Source: Duganella phyllosphaerae (GTDB lineage: Bacteria; Pseudomonadota; Gammaproteobacteria; Burkholderiales; Burkholderiaceae_D). Taken from it: a stretch of DNA of 51,678 bases. Under the pieces are notes generated by a model, which was not told where the DNA came from, ran no database searches, and worked only from the letters and a program-made list of their open reading frames with translations. Shown here one piece after another: positions 16,919-25,476 of the stretch. Every line of letters begins with the position of its first letter. Within the stretch, counting starts at the first letter, position 1. A program made the position numbers and the translations under genes. The DNA lies in contig NZ_LROM01000016.1 in assembly GCF_001758785.1 (NCBI RefSeq), forward strand, positions 1 through 51,678, in the 5' to 3' direction.

Positions 16919-19282
16919 CTAGAACTTCGTCGCCAGACTCACACCGATCGCGCGCGGCATCAGCCGATAGCCCTGCACGATCGACGCCACCTGCGGATGC
17001 TGGATCACGGTATCGTTGTCGAACGCATTCTTGACGAACACGGTGACCGTGTAGTTGTCGACGCTGGTACCGGCGCTGAAGTCGGCCGTGTGGTAGCCGG
17101 GCCGGTCGTGGTCGGTCGATTGCGGGTTGAGCGAACCCTTGCTCGCACCCACCCACTGCACGCCTCCCATCACGAACGCGCTCTGGGCGCCGGCCAGGGC
17201 GAAGTTGTAGCGCGCACTGATGGCCGCGTTGTACTTCGGTACGCCCTGGATGCGCGCGCCAGCCACCGCCCCCACTACGCCGTTCTGGCTGCCGACATCG
17301 TTGCTCAGCTCGGCCTTCACATAACCACCCGAGGCGCTCAAGGTCAGCCCGGCCATCGGCTTGGCCTTGATGTCGAACTCGACGCCACGGGTAGTGGCGT
17401 CGCCGGCGTTGGCGTTATAGGTGTAGGCGCAGGTGGGCAGGTACACGCCTTGCTGGATGTTTTTCCATTTTACGTAGAACACGTCGGCGTTGACCGTCAG
17501 GCGGTTGCCCAGGAAGCGCGACTTGCTGCCCAACTCGTAACTCCACAGGCTGTCGGCCTCGTAGTTGGGTGGGCCTTCGCTCAAGCCGTTCAGTTCCAGG
17601 TCGGGGCCGCAGGTCGTCGGCGGCACGAAGATGTTCGAGCCGCCCAGCCGAAAGCCCTTGGCCACGCTGGTGTACACGGTGTTGGCCGGGTCGACCTCCC
17701 ACGTCAAGGCATACTTGGGCGTGAACGCGTGCGACGACAGGCTGGCGCCGCTGTTGTTGCCGGCGCCGGCCAGGTAGTTGCCGTTGCGCTGGGCCAGCGT
17801 CGACTTCGCTTTCAGGTAACGCGCGCCGACGGTCGCGTGCACGGCGGGGCTGAAGTAATAATTGGCTTCGCCAAAGATCGACGCCTGCTTTTCGCGGTAG
17901 TGGAACTGGCCGGCAAACGCGTCGTCGTTCGGAAACGCGCCGGGCCGCACGTCCGGCAACAGCTCGGGATCGTCAATATCGAAGCCGAACGATTTAAAGG
18001 TATCGGTCAGGCCGAAGATCGGATCGTTCTCGGCGATGTCGGTGCGCTGGCGCGAGAAATAGGTGCCGGCCAGCCAGGTCCAGGGCGACACCGCCGCATT
18101 GGCCGGGTCATACGGACGCGAAGCCAGGCGGAATTCCTGCGACACCTGGCGCACCCGGTTTTGCAGGTACACGGCCGATGGCAGGCCGGCAATCGCGTCG
18201 ATGAGCTCGGGCGGCGCCTTGCCGCCGTCCTCGGTCGAAGTAAGGAAAGTCGAGAGCGAATAGCTGTTGTAGGCCGAGCCGTTCTGGGTGCGGTCGAACT
18301 TGCGCGAGAAGTAGCTGGTGGCCGACGTCAGGTCGGCGCCGCCCAGGTCCCAGTTGACGGTGATGCTGGGCGCGAGCAGCTTGTCGATCGATGGCTCGCG
18401 CACTTGCTTTTGCGCCTGGTAGTTGGGGCGGTCGAGGTTGAAGGCCGAGATATCTTTCGCATCGAGGCGCTGGAAATACAGCGACGGCGTCACGATCACA
18501 TCGCGCGTGGCCCGCCACTTGAGCGCCACGCGCAGTTCCTGGTCGCTGATCTTGTTGATGTTATTGGCCAGGACAGACCCGTTGCCATCGACCTGGTCGA
18601 TGAAGCCACCCGTGTGCTGGGCCTGCACACCGATGCGCAGCGCCAGCTCGTCGGGTACCAGCGGGAAATTGCCGACCACATTGGCCGACCAGCTGGCGCT
18701 GCCGCCCTTCGTATTTGACGCTTCCGTGTACGTGGTCACTTCGCGCTCTTTCAGATCCGGCTCGTTGGGCACGAACTTGATGGTGCCGCCCATCGAGCTG
18801 GCGCCATACAAGGTCGCCTGCGGGCCGCGCAGCACTTCCACCCGGTCGATATCGAAAAAGCGCGGCTCGATATTGCCCATGGTGTAGACGTTGCCGACCG
18901 TGACCGGCGTATCGCCGAGGTACACACCCACGGTGGCGGCCCCGGCGGTTGAGCTGACGCCACGGATTTCGATATTCGACGTCCCCGGCCCCGCCCCGCC
19001 GTTGCCGCTGGCAGCGGTAAACGAGATATTCGGCACCACGCGCGTGAGGTCGGTGATGTCGCGGATGTGCTCCTCCTGCAACTGCTTGCCGGTCACCGCC
19101 GAGATGCTCATGGCCACCTTGGCCGGGTCTTCCCGGCGCTTTTGCGCGGTGACCGTGACCACTTCGATCTGGTCGTTATTGCTCATCTGCTGAGCCACCT
19201 GCGCCTGTGACTGCGCCACCGGCGCCTGAAGCGCCAACGCTGCCGCAACCGCACTGAACATGATCGTCCGTCGTGTTTTCAT
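16919..19282 (-). CDS. TonB-dependent outer-membrane receptor
   Basis: A 787-residue outer-membrane transporter. A signal peptide (MKTRRTIMFSAVAAALALQAP) is followed by a TonB-box-like stretch (IEVVTVTAQKR) and a plug domain (VLRGPQATLYGASSMGGTIKFV), then a 22-strand barrel ending in the aromatic ATKF needed for insertion. Sequences such as YELGSKSRFLGNRLTVNADVFYVKWKNIQQ are typical barrel segments. The ligand cannot be told; many such proteins take up siderophores, vitamins or plant-derived compounds. No sigma/anti-sigma pair is beside it. I start at 19282 because the signal peptide follows directly. Confidence 0.9.
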   Translation of the reverse strand: MKTRRTIMFSAVAAALALQAPVAQSQAQVAQQMSNNDQIEVVTVTAQKRREDPAKVAMSISAVTGKQLQEEHIRDITDLTRVVPNISFTAASGNGGAGPGTSNIEIRGVSSTAGAATVGVYLGDTPVTVGNVYTMGNIEPRFFDIDRVEVLRGPQATLYGASSMGGTIKFVPNEPDLKEREVTTYTEASNTKGGSASWSANVVGNFPLVPDELALRIGVQAQHTGGFIDQVDGNGSVLANNINKISDQELRVALKWRATRDVIVTPSLYFQRLDAKDISAFNLDRPNYQAQKQVREPSIDKLLAPSITVNWDLGGADLTSATSYFSRKFDRTQNGSAYNSYSLSTFLTSTEDGGKAPPELIDAIAGLPSAVYLQNRVRQVSQEFRLASRPYDPANAAVSPWTWLAGTYFSRQRTDIAENDPIFGLTDTFKSFGFDIDDPELLPDVRPGAFPNDDAFAGQFHYREKQASIFGEANYYFSPAVHATVGARYLKAKSTLAQRNGNYLAGAGNNSGASLSSHAFTPKYALTWEVDPANTVYTSVAKGFRLGGSNIFVPPTTCGPDLELNGLSEGPPNYEADSLWSYELGSKSRFLGNRLTVNADVFYVKWKNIQQGVYLPTCAYTYNANAGDATTRGVEFDIKAKPMAGLTLSASGGYVKAELSNDVGSQNGVVGAVAGARIQGVPKYNAAISARYNFALAGAQSAFVMGGVQWVGASKGSLNPQSTDHDRPGYHTADFSAGTSVDNYTVTVFVKNAFDNDTVIQHPQVASIVQGYRLMPRAIGVSLATKF

Positions 19283-19380
19283 CCGTATCCCCAGTCGCCA
19301 AAGTGAGCCATGAGAGCGCACAGCGCCCTGAAATGATGCATCTTTTGCCAATCAACAAGCTTAACCATCTTAATCTTTTT

Positions 19381-19398
19381 GCAAAGCAAGATCTTTGC
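19381..19398. promoter_or_regulatory. Inverted repeat GCAAAG-n6-CTTTGC upstream of the TonB receptor
   Basis: A perfect six-base inverted repeat about 100 bases upstream of the receptor start, in the 264-base AT-richer gap before tRNA-Pro. It could be an operator; nothing in the sequence identifies the regulator. Confidence 0.25.
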
Positions 19399-19546
19399 CA
19401 AGCGGGGGGAAAGCGTTGGCGGTTAGCCACAGGCAGCAGCGATGATGAGGTGGCGCAAACAAAGGACGAAAGCAGCTCAAGCACCGTGGCGCACGCGCAT
19501 CACCCGATTGAAGCACGGGCGGGAATATGCTGAAATATTGGTTCGT

Positions 19547-19623
19547 CGGGGTGTAGCTTAGCCCGGTAGAGCGCTACGTTCGGGACGTAGAGGCCGGAGG
19601 TTCGAATCCTCTCACCCCGACCA
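19547..19623 (+). tRNA. tRNA-Pro (anticodon CGG)
   Basis: A complete 77-base cloverleaf. The acceptor stem CGGGGTG pairs with CACCCCG; the anticodon stem CTACG/CGTAG encloses loop TTCGGGA with anticodon CGG; the T arm is CGGAGGTTCGAATCCTCT; and the 3' CCA is encoded. It reads codon CCG, common in this genome. Confidence 0.97.
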
Positions 19624-19660
19624 ACTTTGCCAAGGATCAAGTCAAACAGGAACCGTTACC

Positions 19661-19945
19661 ATGACGAACACTGACCGCTTTACCAGCGTATGGGACGCGA
19701 TCGAAGATACGCCGGAAGAAGCCGCGAACATGAAGGTTCGTTCTCAGTTGATGCTGCAACTGAAAAGCCACATCACCAACTCCGGGCTGAGCCAGGCAGA
19801 CGCTGCCAAGATCCTGGGCATCACACAACCGCGCGTATCCGACCTGATGCGTGGCAAGATCAATCTGTTCGCTATCGATGCGCTGGTGAATATGGCCGCC
19901 AAGGCAGGCCTGCAGGTCGAACTCCAGTTGCTCGATGCAGCGTGA
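19661..19945 (+). CDS. XRE-family HTH protein, HigA-like orphan antitoxin
   Basis: A 94-residue protein with a helix-turn-helix (LSQADAAKILGITQPRVSDLMRGKINLFAIDALVNMAAKAGLQVEL) of the type seen in HigA-like antitoxins and small phage-related regulators. A ribosome site AGGA precedes the ATG. Such genes normally follow a RelE/Gp49-type toxin gene, but only tRNA-Pro lies upstream here and no toxin is visible on either side. It may be a solitary regulator or a remnant of a module inserted next to the tRNA. Confidence 0.8.
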   Translation: MTNTDRFTSVWDAIEDTPEEAANMKVRSQLMLQLKSHITNSGLSQADAAKILGITQPRVSDLMRGKINLFAIDALVNMAAKAGLQVELQLLDAA

Positions 19946-20106
19946 CTGGCACGACCTGAACCTGTCGGGAAGCGCAAGGAATTCGCCATAGGCCAAGCCA
20001 AAACAACTTGCAGAAAAAGCGGCAAAGGTCGTCATCCGTCCCAGCCCTCCCCGTGCGCCTGCAATGCTAGACTGAACCCCAGTCAAAACAACGCCACGGA
20101 GACGAC

Positions 20107-21822
20107 ATGCCACAAACGAGCGCTGTACTGAATTCTCAACCCACCGAACCACCAAGCTACGTCCACGGCGCCCACGACGTGCCGCTGATCGGCGTCACCA
20201 TCGGCCGCTTCCTGGCCGACATCGCCGCGCGCCACCAGGACAACGAGGCGCTGGTGGTGCCGCACCAGGGTGTGCGCTGGACGTATGCCGAACTCGATGC
20301 GCGTGTGTCGCGGCTGGCGGCCCGACTACTTGCGCTGGGTTTGCAGCCGGGCGACCGGGTCGGCATCTGGTCGCAGAACTGCGCGGAATGGGTGCTGGTG
20401 CAGTTTGCCACTGCCCGCGCCGGGCTGGTGCTGGTCAACATCAACCCGGCCTACCGGCGCAGCGAGCTCGAATACGTGCTGGGCAAGGTGCAGTGCGCAG
20501 CGCTGATCCTGGCGCCGTCATTCAAGGCCAGCGACTACCTGGCCATCGTCAACGCCGTGGTGCCGGAACTGCGCCACAGCAGTCCCGGCCAACTGCAAGC
20601 AGATAAGCTGCCGCAGCTGCGCCACGTGATCCGGCTGGGCGCTGAGCGCACGCCCGGCATGCACAACTTCGACGAGCTGCTCGCCCTGCCCGATGCGCAG
20701 CAGCAGGCAGCACTGGCGGCCCTGGAAGCCACGCTGCAATTCGACGACGCGGTCAATATCCAGTTCACGTCCGGCACCACCGGCGCGCCCAAGGGCGCCA
20801 CGCTCACCCACCACAACATCCTCAACAATGGCTTTTTCGTGGGCGAAGCGATGCGCCTGACCGAGCGCGACCGGCTGTGCATCCCGGTGCCGCTGTACCA
20901 CTGCTTCGGCATGGTGCTCGGTAACCTGGCGTGCGTCACGCATGGCGCGACGATGGTGTTTCCCGGCGAGAGTTTCGAGCCGGCGGCGGTGCTGGCCACG
21001 GTGCAGGCCGAACGCTGCACCGGACTGCACGGCGTGCCTACCATGTTCATCGGCATGCTCGATCATCCCGATTTTGCCAGCTACGATTTATCGACGCTGC
21101 GCACTGGCATCATGGCCGGCTCGCCCTGCCCGGCCGAGGTGATGAGCCGCGTGATCGAGCGCATGCACCTGACCGAGATCACGATTGCCTACGGCATGAC
21201 GGAAACCTCGCCGGTCAGCTTCCAGAGTTCGGTGGACGACCCGGTGCACCTGCGCGTATCCACCATCGGCCGTGTGCATCCGCACCTGGAAGTGAAAATC
21301 GTCGATGGCGACGGGCGCATCGTGCCGCGCGGCGTGAAGGGAGAACTGCTCACGCGCGGCTACTCGGTCATGCTCGGCTACTGGGGCGACGAGGAGCAGA
21401 CGCGCGACACCATCGACGCCGCGCGCTGGCTGCACACTGGCGACCTGGCCGTGCTCGATGCCCAGGGCTTTGCCAGCATCGTCGGCCGCGCCAAGGACAT
21501 GGTGATACGCGGCGGCGAAAACATCTACCCGCGCGAGATCGAGGAGTTTTTATACCGCCACCCCAAGGTGCAGGACGTGCAGTGCGTGGGTGTGCCGGAC
21601 GCAAAATACGGCGAGGAACTGTGCGCCTGCATCATCGTCCGACCGGGCATGACCGCCGACGAGGACGAGATCCGCGCTTTTTGCCAGGACCAGATCGCGC
21701 GGTACAAGATTCCACGCTATATCCGCTTCGTGCCGGCGTTCCCGATGACGGTCACCGGCAAGATCCAGAAATACCTGCTGCGCCAGCAGGTGGCGACCGA
21801 CCTGGGGCTGGCGCAAGACTAG
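20107..21822 (+). CDS. Acyl-CoA synthetase, AMP-binding family
   Basis: A 571-residue ANL-superfamily ligase that should activate a fatty or other carboxylic acid to its CoA thioester. Motifs: [18 protein letters not shown] for the phosphate loop, [46 protein letters not shown] and the lysine of [10 protein letters not shown] at the end. The sequence pattern is that of FadD3/AcsA-like medium- to long-chain synthetases, but the substrate is not readable. A GGAG ribosome site precedes the ATG. The stop codon shares CTAG with the stop of the convergent dehydrogenase. Confidence 0.88.
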   Translation: MPQTSAVLNSQPTEPPSYVHGAHDVPLIGVTIGRFLADIAARHQDNEALVVPHQGVRWTYAELDARVSRLAARLLALGLQPGDRVGIWSQNCAEWVLVQFATARAGLVLVNINPAYRRSELEYVLGKVQCAALILAPSFKASDYLAIVNAVVPELRHSSPGQLQADKLPQLRHVIRLGAERTPGMHNFDELLALPDAQQQAALAALEATLQFDDAVNIQFTSGTTGAPKGATLTHHNILNNGFFVGEAMRLTERDRLCIPVPLYHCFGMVLGNLACVTHGATMVFPGESFEPAAVLATVQAERCTGLHGVPTMFIGMLDHPDFASYDLSTLRTGIMAGSPCPAEVMSRVIERMHLTEITIAYGMTETSPVSFQSSVDDPVHLRVSTIGRVHPHLEVKIVDGDGRIVPRGVKGELLTRGYSVMLGYWGDEEQTRDTIDAARWLHTGDLAVLDAQGFASIVGRAKDMVIRGGENIYPREIEEFLYRHPKVQDVQCVGVPDAKYGEELCACIIVRPGMTADEDEIRAFCQDQIARYKIPRYIRFVPAFPMTVTGKIQKYLLRQQVATDLGLAQD

Positions 21823-22829
21823 GCAGCCGGCACCATCTGCACCACCACCTTGCCCTTCGCCCGCCCCTGGTCGAGGTAAGCGAGCGCCTCCTGCGCCTGC
21901 GCGAACGGATATACCTGGTCGATCACCGGCCGGATGGCGCCCGCGTCCAGCAGCTTGCCGATCTCGGCCAGCTGGCCGCCATCCGGGCGCACGAACATGA
22001 ACGAATAATCGGCGCTGCGCCGCTTGGCCAAACCCCGGATCTTGCGGCTCAGCAGCCCCATCACCAAGCGGAACACCACGTTCATGCCGCGCTGGCGGGC
22101 AAAGTCCGCGGTGGGTGGGCCGATCAGCGATACCACGTGGCTGCCCGGACGGACGATTTTCAGTGCCTGTTCCAGGCCGTCGCCACGTACCGTGCCCAGC
22201 ACCACGTCGTAACCGCTCAGCACTTGCGTGAAGTCCTGCTGCTTGTAGTCGATGACTTCGTCGGCGCCGAGGCTGCGCACCAGCGCCACGTTGGCGGTGC
22301 TGGTCGTGGTGGCCACGCGTGCACCCATCTGTTTGGCCAGCTGGATCGCGAACGAACCGATGCCGCCCGAGCCGGCCGGGATGAACACTTTCTGGCCCGG
22401 CAACAGCCGCGCGTGTCCGTGGAACGACTGCCACGCGGTCAAGCCCACCATCGGGATCGACGCAGCCTGCACGAAGTCGAGGTTGACCGGCTTGTGGGCG
22501 GCCGCGTGTTCGGACACGGCAACGAACTCGGCCAGCGAACCGCGGCCGGTATCGAACACGCTGGCAAACACCGCGTCGCCGACCTTGAAGCGGCTGACAC
22601 CGGCGCCGGTGTCCACCACCACGCCGGCGAGGTCGCTGCCGATCACGGCAGGCAACGCAAACTTGAGTAGCGGCTTGAAGTCGCCCTTCGGAATCGCATT
22701 GTCGATCGGGTTGAGGCCGGCCGCGTGAACCTGCACCAGGATCTCGCCAGGCCCCGCCACGGGACGGGCCACCTCGCCCAGCGCCAGGGCGCCGCTCTTG
22801 CCGTACGCTTTCAGGATGAGTGCCTGCAT
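21819..22829 (-). CDS. Zinc-independent MDR-family NADP-dependent oxidoreductase (quinone reductase-like)
   Basis: A 336-residue medium-chain dehydrogenase/reductase. An N-terminal GroES-like half ([42 protein letters not shown]) precedes a nucleotide-binding half with [23 protein letters not shown]. The zinc-binding residues of alcohol dehydrogenases are missing, which points to the quinone oxidoreductase or enoyl reductase branch. It is the last gene of the TetR-linked reductase operon, eight bases after the old yellow enzyme gene, so a role in handling reactive carbonyls or quinones is likely. Confidence 0.86.
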   Translation of the reverse strand: MQALILKAYGKSGALALGEVARPVAGPGEILVQVHAAGLNPIDNAIPKGDFKPLLKFALPAVIGSDLAGVVVDTGAGVSRFKVGDAVFASVFDTGRGSLAEFVAVSEHAAAHKPVNLDFVQAASIPMVGLTAWQSFHGHARLLPGQKVFIPAGSGGIGSFAIQLAKQMGARVATTTSTANVALVRSLGADEVIDYKQQDFTQVLSGYDVVLGTVRGDGLEQALKIVRPGSHVVSLIGPPTADFARQRGMNVVFRLVMGLLSRKIRGLAKRRSADYSFMFVRPDGGQLAEIGKLLDAGAIRPVIDQVYPFAQAQEALAYLDQGRAKGKVVVQMVPAA

Positions 22830-22837
22830 GGATGCCC

Positions 22838-23917
22838 TCAGTTGGCCAGGGTTGGGTAATCAGTGTAACCGTTGGCGCCAGGCGTGTAGAACGTTGCCGG
22901 GTCCGGCGCATTCAACGGCGCATCGCGGCGCAGGCGCTCCACCAGGTCCGGGTTGGCAATGAACGGGCGACCGAACGCCACCAAGTCGGCCTCGCCAGCA
23001 GTCAGCGCCTGTTCGGCGCTGGCCTTGTCGAAGCCGCCGGCGCCGATGAACGGGCCGCCAAACGCTGCGCGCAAGGCCGCCTTGATGCTGGCCGGCACTG
23101 GCGGCGTGCCCATCGCGGAATGGTCGAGCACGTGCACATACATCAGGCCCAGTTGCGACAGTTCCGACACCAGCGCCACGTATTGCTCATCGACGCCGTC
23201 ATAGGCGCCGGCAGCATTGACCACGCCGTAGGGAGAGAGGCGAATGCCCACGCGCTCGGCGCCGATCGCAGCGACCGCGGCGCGCGCCACTTCCAGCACG
23301 AAGCGGTTGCGGCCTTCGGCGGTCGCGCCATAGCCGTCGGTGCGCAGGTTGATATTGGCGTTGAGGAATTGCTCGAGCAAATAGCCGTTGGCCGCGTGCA
23401 GTTCGATGCCGTCGAAACCGGCCTCGATCGCCAGGCGCGCGGCGTTGGCATATTCGGCCACCGCGGTGGCGATGTCCGCTTCGGTCATGGCGCGCGGCGC
23501 CGTGTGCGGCACGGCTTCCTCCTTGCCATCGACGCGCATCTCGCCAGGGCACACTTCGGCCGAAGGCCCCACCACCACGGCGCCGGCCGGCAGGTTATCG
23601 GCGTGGGTCACGCGGCCCGTGTGCATCAGTTGCACGACGATCTTGCCGCCTGCGGCATGGACCGCGTCGGTTACCAGGCGCCAGCCTGCAGCGTGCTCGG
23701 CATTGAACAGGCCGGGAATCCGTGGGTAGCCGAGGCCGTTGGGCGATGGCGCCGTGCCTTCGGTGATGATCAGGCCGGCGGTGGCGCGCTGGGCGTAGTA
23801 CGTGGCCATCAGGCTGTTGGGCGTATTGTTGTTGACGGCGCGGCTGCGGGTCAGTGGCGACATCACCACGCGGTTGGCCAGCTCGGTGCCGCGCAGGTTT
23901 AAGGGTTCAAACATCAT
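22838..23917 (-). CDS. Old yellow enzyme family alkene reductase (NemA-like)
   Basis: A 359-residue FMN-dependent TIM-barrel ene-reductase. The N-terminus FEPLNLRGTELANRVVMSPLTRSRA, the active-site region GFDGIELHAANGYLLEQFLN with the His-x-x-Asn pair, and the C-terminal FGRPFIANPDLVERLR are typical of NemA and XenA/B homologues that reduce activated double bonds, nitro compounds and maleimides with NADPH. The start may be either of two adjacent ATGs (23917 or 23914). It lies 22 bases after the SDR gene in the same operon. Confidence 0.92.
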   Translation of the reverse strand: MMFEPLNLRGTELANRVVMSPLTRSRAVNNNTPNSLMATYYAQRATAGLIITEGTAPSPNGLGYPRIPGLFNAEHAAGWRLVTDAVHAAGGKIVVQLMHTGRVTHADNLPAGAVVVGPSAEVCPGEMRVDGKEEAVPHTAPRAMTEADIATAVAEYANAARLAIEAGFDGIELHAANGYLLEQFLNANINLRTDGYGATAEGRNRFVLEVARAAVAAIGAERVGIRLSPYGVVNAAGAYDGVDEQYVALVSELSQLGLMYVHVLDHSAMGTPPVPASIKAALRAAFGGPFIGAGGFDKASAEQALTAGEADLVAFGRPFIANPDLVERLRRDAPLNAPDPATFYTPGANGYTDYPTLAN

Positions 23918-23939
23918 GGTGGTTGTCCGGAGTGATGGG

Positions 23940-24743
23940 TTAAGCAGGCAGCAGGCGCGGCGCGACGGTGCCGGTCTGGGCGGTGGCGAACAGGGTCACG
24001 CGGGCTGCTTCGTATTTTTCGATCAGTGACGCGTCGGCAATCGATGGCAAGGTCAGGGTTTCGCCCTGGTCCAGGCCGAACAGCGCGGCATCGACCATGG
24101 CGTCGGCCGCCATCACGGTTTCCGGCGCCAGCACGGCCAGCGGCACGCCCGACGGGTCCCACAGCTCGGTGGCGGTGGCAGCCGGCAGCACCGCTTGTAC
24201 CTTGACGCCGGTCTTGGCCAACTCGTGCTCGATGCCGCGCGTAAAGGCCACCACGAACGACTTGGTGCCGCTATAGACAGCGGTGATCGGCAGCGAGTGC
24301 AGGCCCAGCACCGAGGCGACGTTGATGATCAGGCCGGCGTTGCGCTGTTTGAACGCTGGCAGCACGGCGTACGTCAGGCGGGTCAGCGCGGTAATGTTCA
24401 GGGCCAGTTGCGCGGCCACATCCTCCGGGCTGCTGGCAGCCAGCGGCGCCAGGCGGGCGATGCCGGCGTTGTTGACCAGCACGCTCACGGCCGGATTGTT
24501 GGCCAGCACGTCGGCCACGCTCTCCTGCCCTGCGCTGGTGGCCAGGTCGGCCACCAGCGGCGTCACCTGCACGCCGTGTTTTTCGGTGAGGCTGGCAGCG
24601 AGGGTCTGCAGGCGGTCGGCGCGGCGGGCGACGAGCACCAGGTCGTAGCCACGGGCGGCAAAACGGTCGGCATAGACGGCGCCGATACCGGACGAGGCGC
24701 CGGTGATGACGGCGATATTGCGGTGGCTGTGAGCGGTAGACAT
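23940..24743 (-). CDS. Short-chain dehydrogenase/reductase
   Basis: A 267-residue NAD(P)-dependent SDR. The cofactor motif ITGASSGIGAVYADRFAARGYDLVLVARR is near the N-terminus, NNAGIA follows, and the catalytic Ser and Tyr-x-x-x-Lys are in INVASVLGLHSLPITAVYSGTKSFV. It is the first gene of the operon downstream of tetR, with AAAGGAA before its ATG, and the palindromic TetR-type operator lies 28 bases upstream. The substrate is unknown. Confidence 0.9.
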   Translation of the reverse strand: MSTAHSHRNIAVITGASSGIGAVYADRFAARGYDLVLVARRADRLQTLAASLTEKHGVQVTPLVADLATSAGQESVADVLANNPAVSVLVNNAGIARLAPLAASSPEDVAAQLALNITALTRLTYAVLPAFKQRNAGLIINVASVLGLHSLPITAVYSGTKSFVVAFTRGIEHELAKTGVKVQAVLPAATATELWDPSGVPLAVLAPETVMAADAMVDAALFGLDQGETLTLPSIADASLIEKYEAARVTLFATAQTGTVAPRLLPA

Positions 24744-24770
24744 GACTTTTTCCTTTAGTGAACTGCAAAA

Positions 24771-24790
24771 AATATGACGATCATCATATT
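24771..24790. promoter_or_regulatory. TetR-type operator in front of the SDR-OYE-MDR operon
   Basis: AATATGACGATCATCATATT has perfect seven-base arms (AATATGA/TCATATT) around six bases. Its core ATGACGATCATCATAT recurs with one change at the tetR start (25413-25428). Two copies, one before each transcription unit, point to the adjacent TetR protein as their binder. Confidence 0.75.
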
Positions 24791-24797
24791 ACGAGGC

Positions 24798-24826
24798 AAA
24801 AAAAAACCGCCGAGGAATTACTCGGC
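24798..24826 (-). terminator. Rho-independent terminator overlapping the tetR stop codon
   Basis: On the minus strand GCCGAG and CTCGGC form a six-pair stem with a six-base loop that includes the tetR stop codon, followed by GG and nine T. It separates tetR from the reductase operon. Confidence 0.88.
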
Positions 24827-25426
24827 AGCCGGTAAATACTGCTTGAGAGTGGCCGCGCACAGCGCCGCCGACAACTTGGGATCGTCCACCGCCCGGGCCA
24901 GCATGGTGGTGCCGATCAGGGAGGCGAGCAAGGACATGGCCTGTTCGTGGGCCTCGGGCTGGCCCCACTCGGGCATCTGGCGCGCCAGCACGTCGATCAT
25001 TTCCTTGATGTGCACCGTGGCGACCTGGCGTACCTCGGGCGCCTGGCGCGGCATTTCGGATGCCAGCGCCGACACCGGGCAGCCGTGCTCGATGGACGCG
25101 ATGTGTTGCGGTGACAGGTAAGCTTCCATGATGGCCTTGATCGCCTGGCCGGGCGGCGCACTGGCCGCCACCTTGGCCGCCAGCGCCACCGCGTCGGCGC
25201 CTGCGCGGTCGCCGGCCTCGGCCAGCAGCGCGTCGCGCGAGGCGAAGTGGGCGTAGAAGCCGCCATGGGTCAGGCCGGCCTCCTTCATGATATCGGCCAC
25301 GCCGGTGCCATCGTAGCCACTGCGGCGGATGGCGCGCGAAGCCACCTCGACGATACGGTCGTGGGTGACTTCCTTGCGGCTGGCAGCCGGGCGCTTGGCG
25401 GATTTGGTTTGCATGACGGTCATCAT
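24818..25426 (-). CDS. TetR/AcrR-family transcriptional regulator
   Basis: A repressor of up to 202 residues. The N-terminal helix-turn-helix (RIVEVASRAIRRSGYDGTGVADIMKEAGLTHGGFYAHFASRDALLAEA) is of the AcrR/NemR-like type. The C-terminal ligand domain begins near residue 75 and contains a cysteine in SIEHGCPVSAL, a position that could be redox- or electrophile-sensitive, as in NemR. Possible starts are 25426, 25423 and 25414 (198 residues). It lies upstream of an SDR, old yellow enzyme and MDR operon, the same partnership as nemR-nemA in E. coli, and both units carry the same operator. Confidence 0.9.
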   Translation of the reverse strand: MMTVMQTKSAKRPAASRKEVTHDRIVEVASRAIRRSGYDGTGVADIMKEAGLTHGGFYAHFASRDALLAEAGDRAGADAVALAAKVAASAPPGQAIKAIMEAYLSPQHIASIEHGCPVSALASEMPRQAPEVRQVATVHIKEMIDVLARQMPEWGQPEAHEQAMSLLASLIGTTMLARAVDDPKLSAALCAATLKQYLPAAE

Positions 25427-25428
25427 AT
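25413..25428. promoter_or_regulatory. Second TetR-type operator, overlapping the tetR start
   Basis: ATGACGGTCATCATAT matches the core of the operator at 24774-24789 in 15 of 16 bases. Its place over the possible start codons suggests autorepression. Confidence 0.65.
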
Positions 25429-25476
25429 ACCCGTTTTAATTTGGCTGCAAGCCGCGCCTTGTTTTGGCGAACACGG

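Noticed and set aside
16997..18718. A 573-codon plus-strand frame inside the TonB receptor gene
   Set aside because: It mirrors the receptor coding sequence and has no motif or ribosome site.
19624..20106. An integrase or attachment-site repeat next to tRNA-Pro
   Set aside because: No integrase frame and no repeat of the tRNA 3' end were found between the tRNA and the acyl-CoA synthetase gene.
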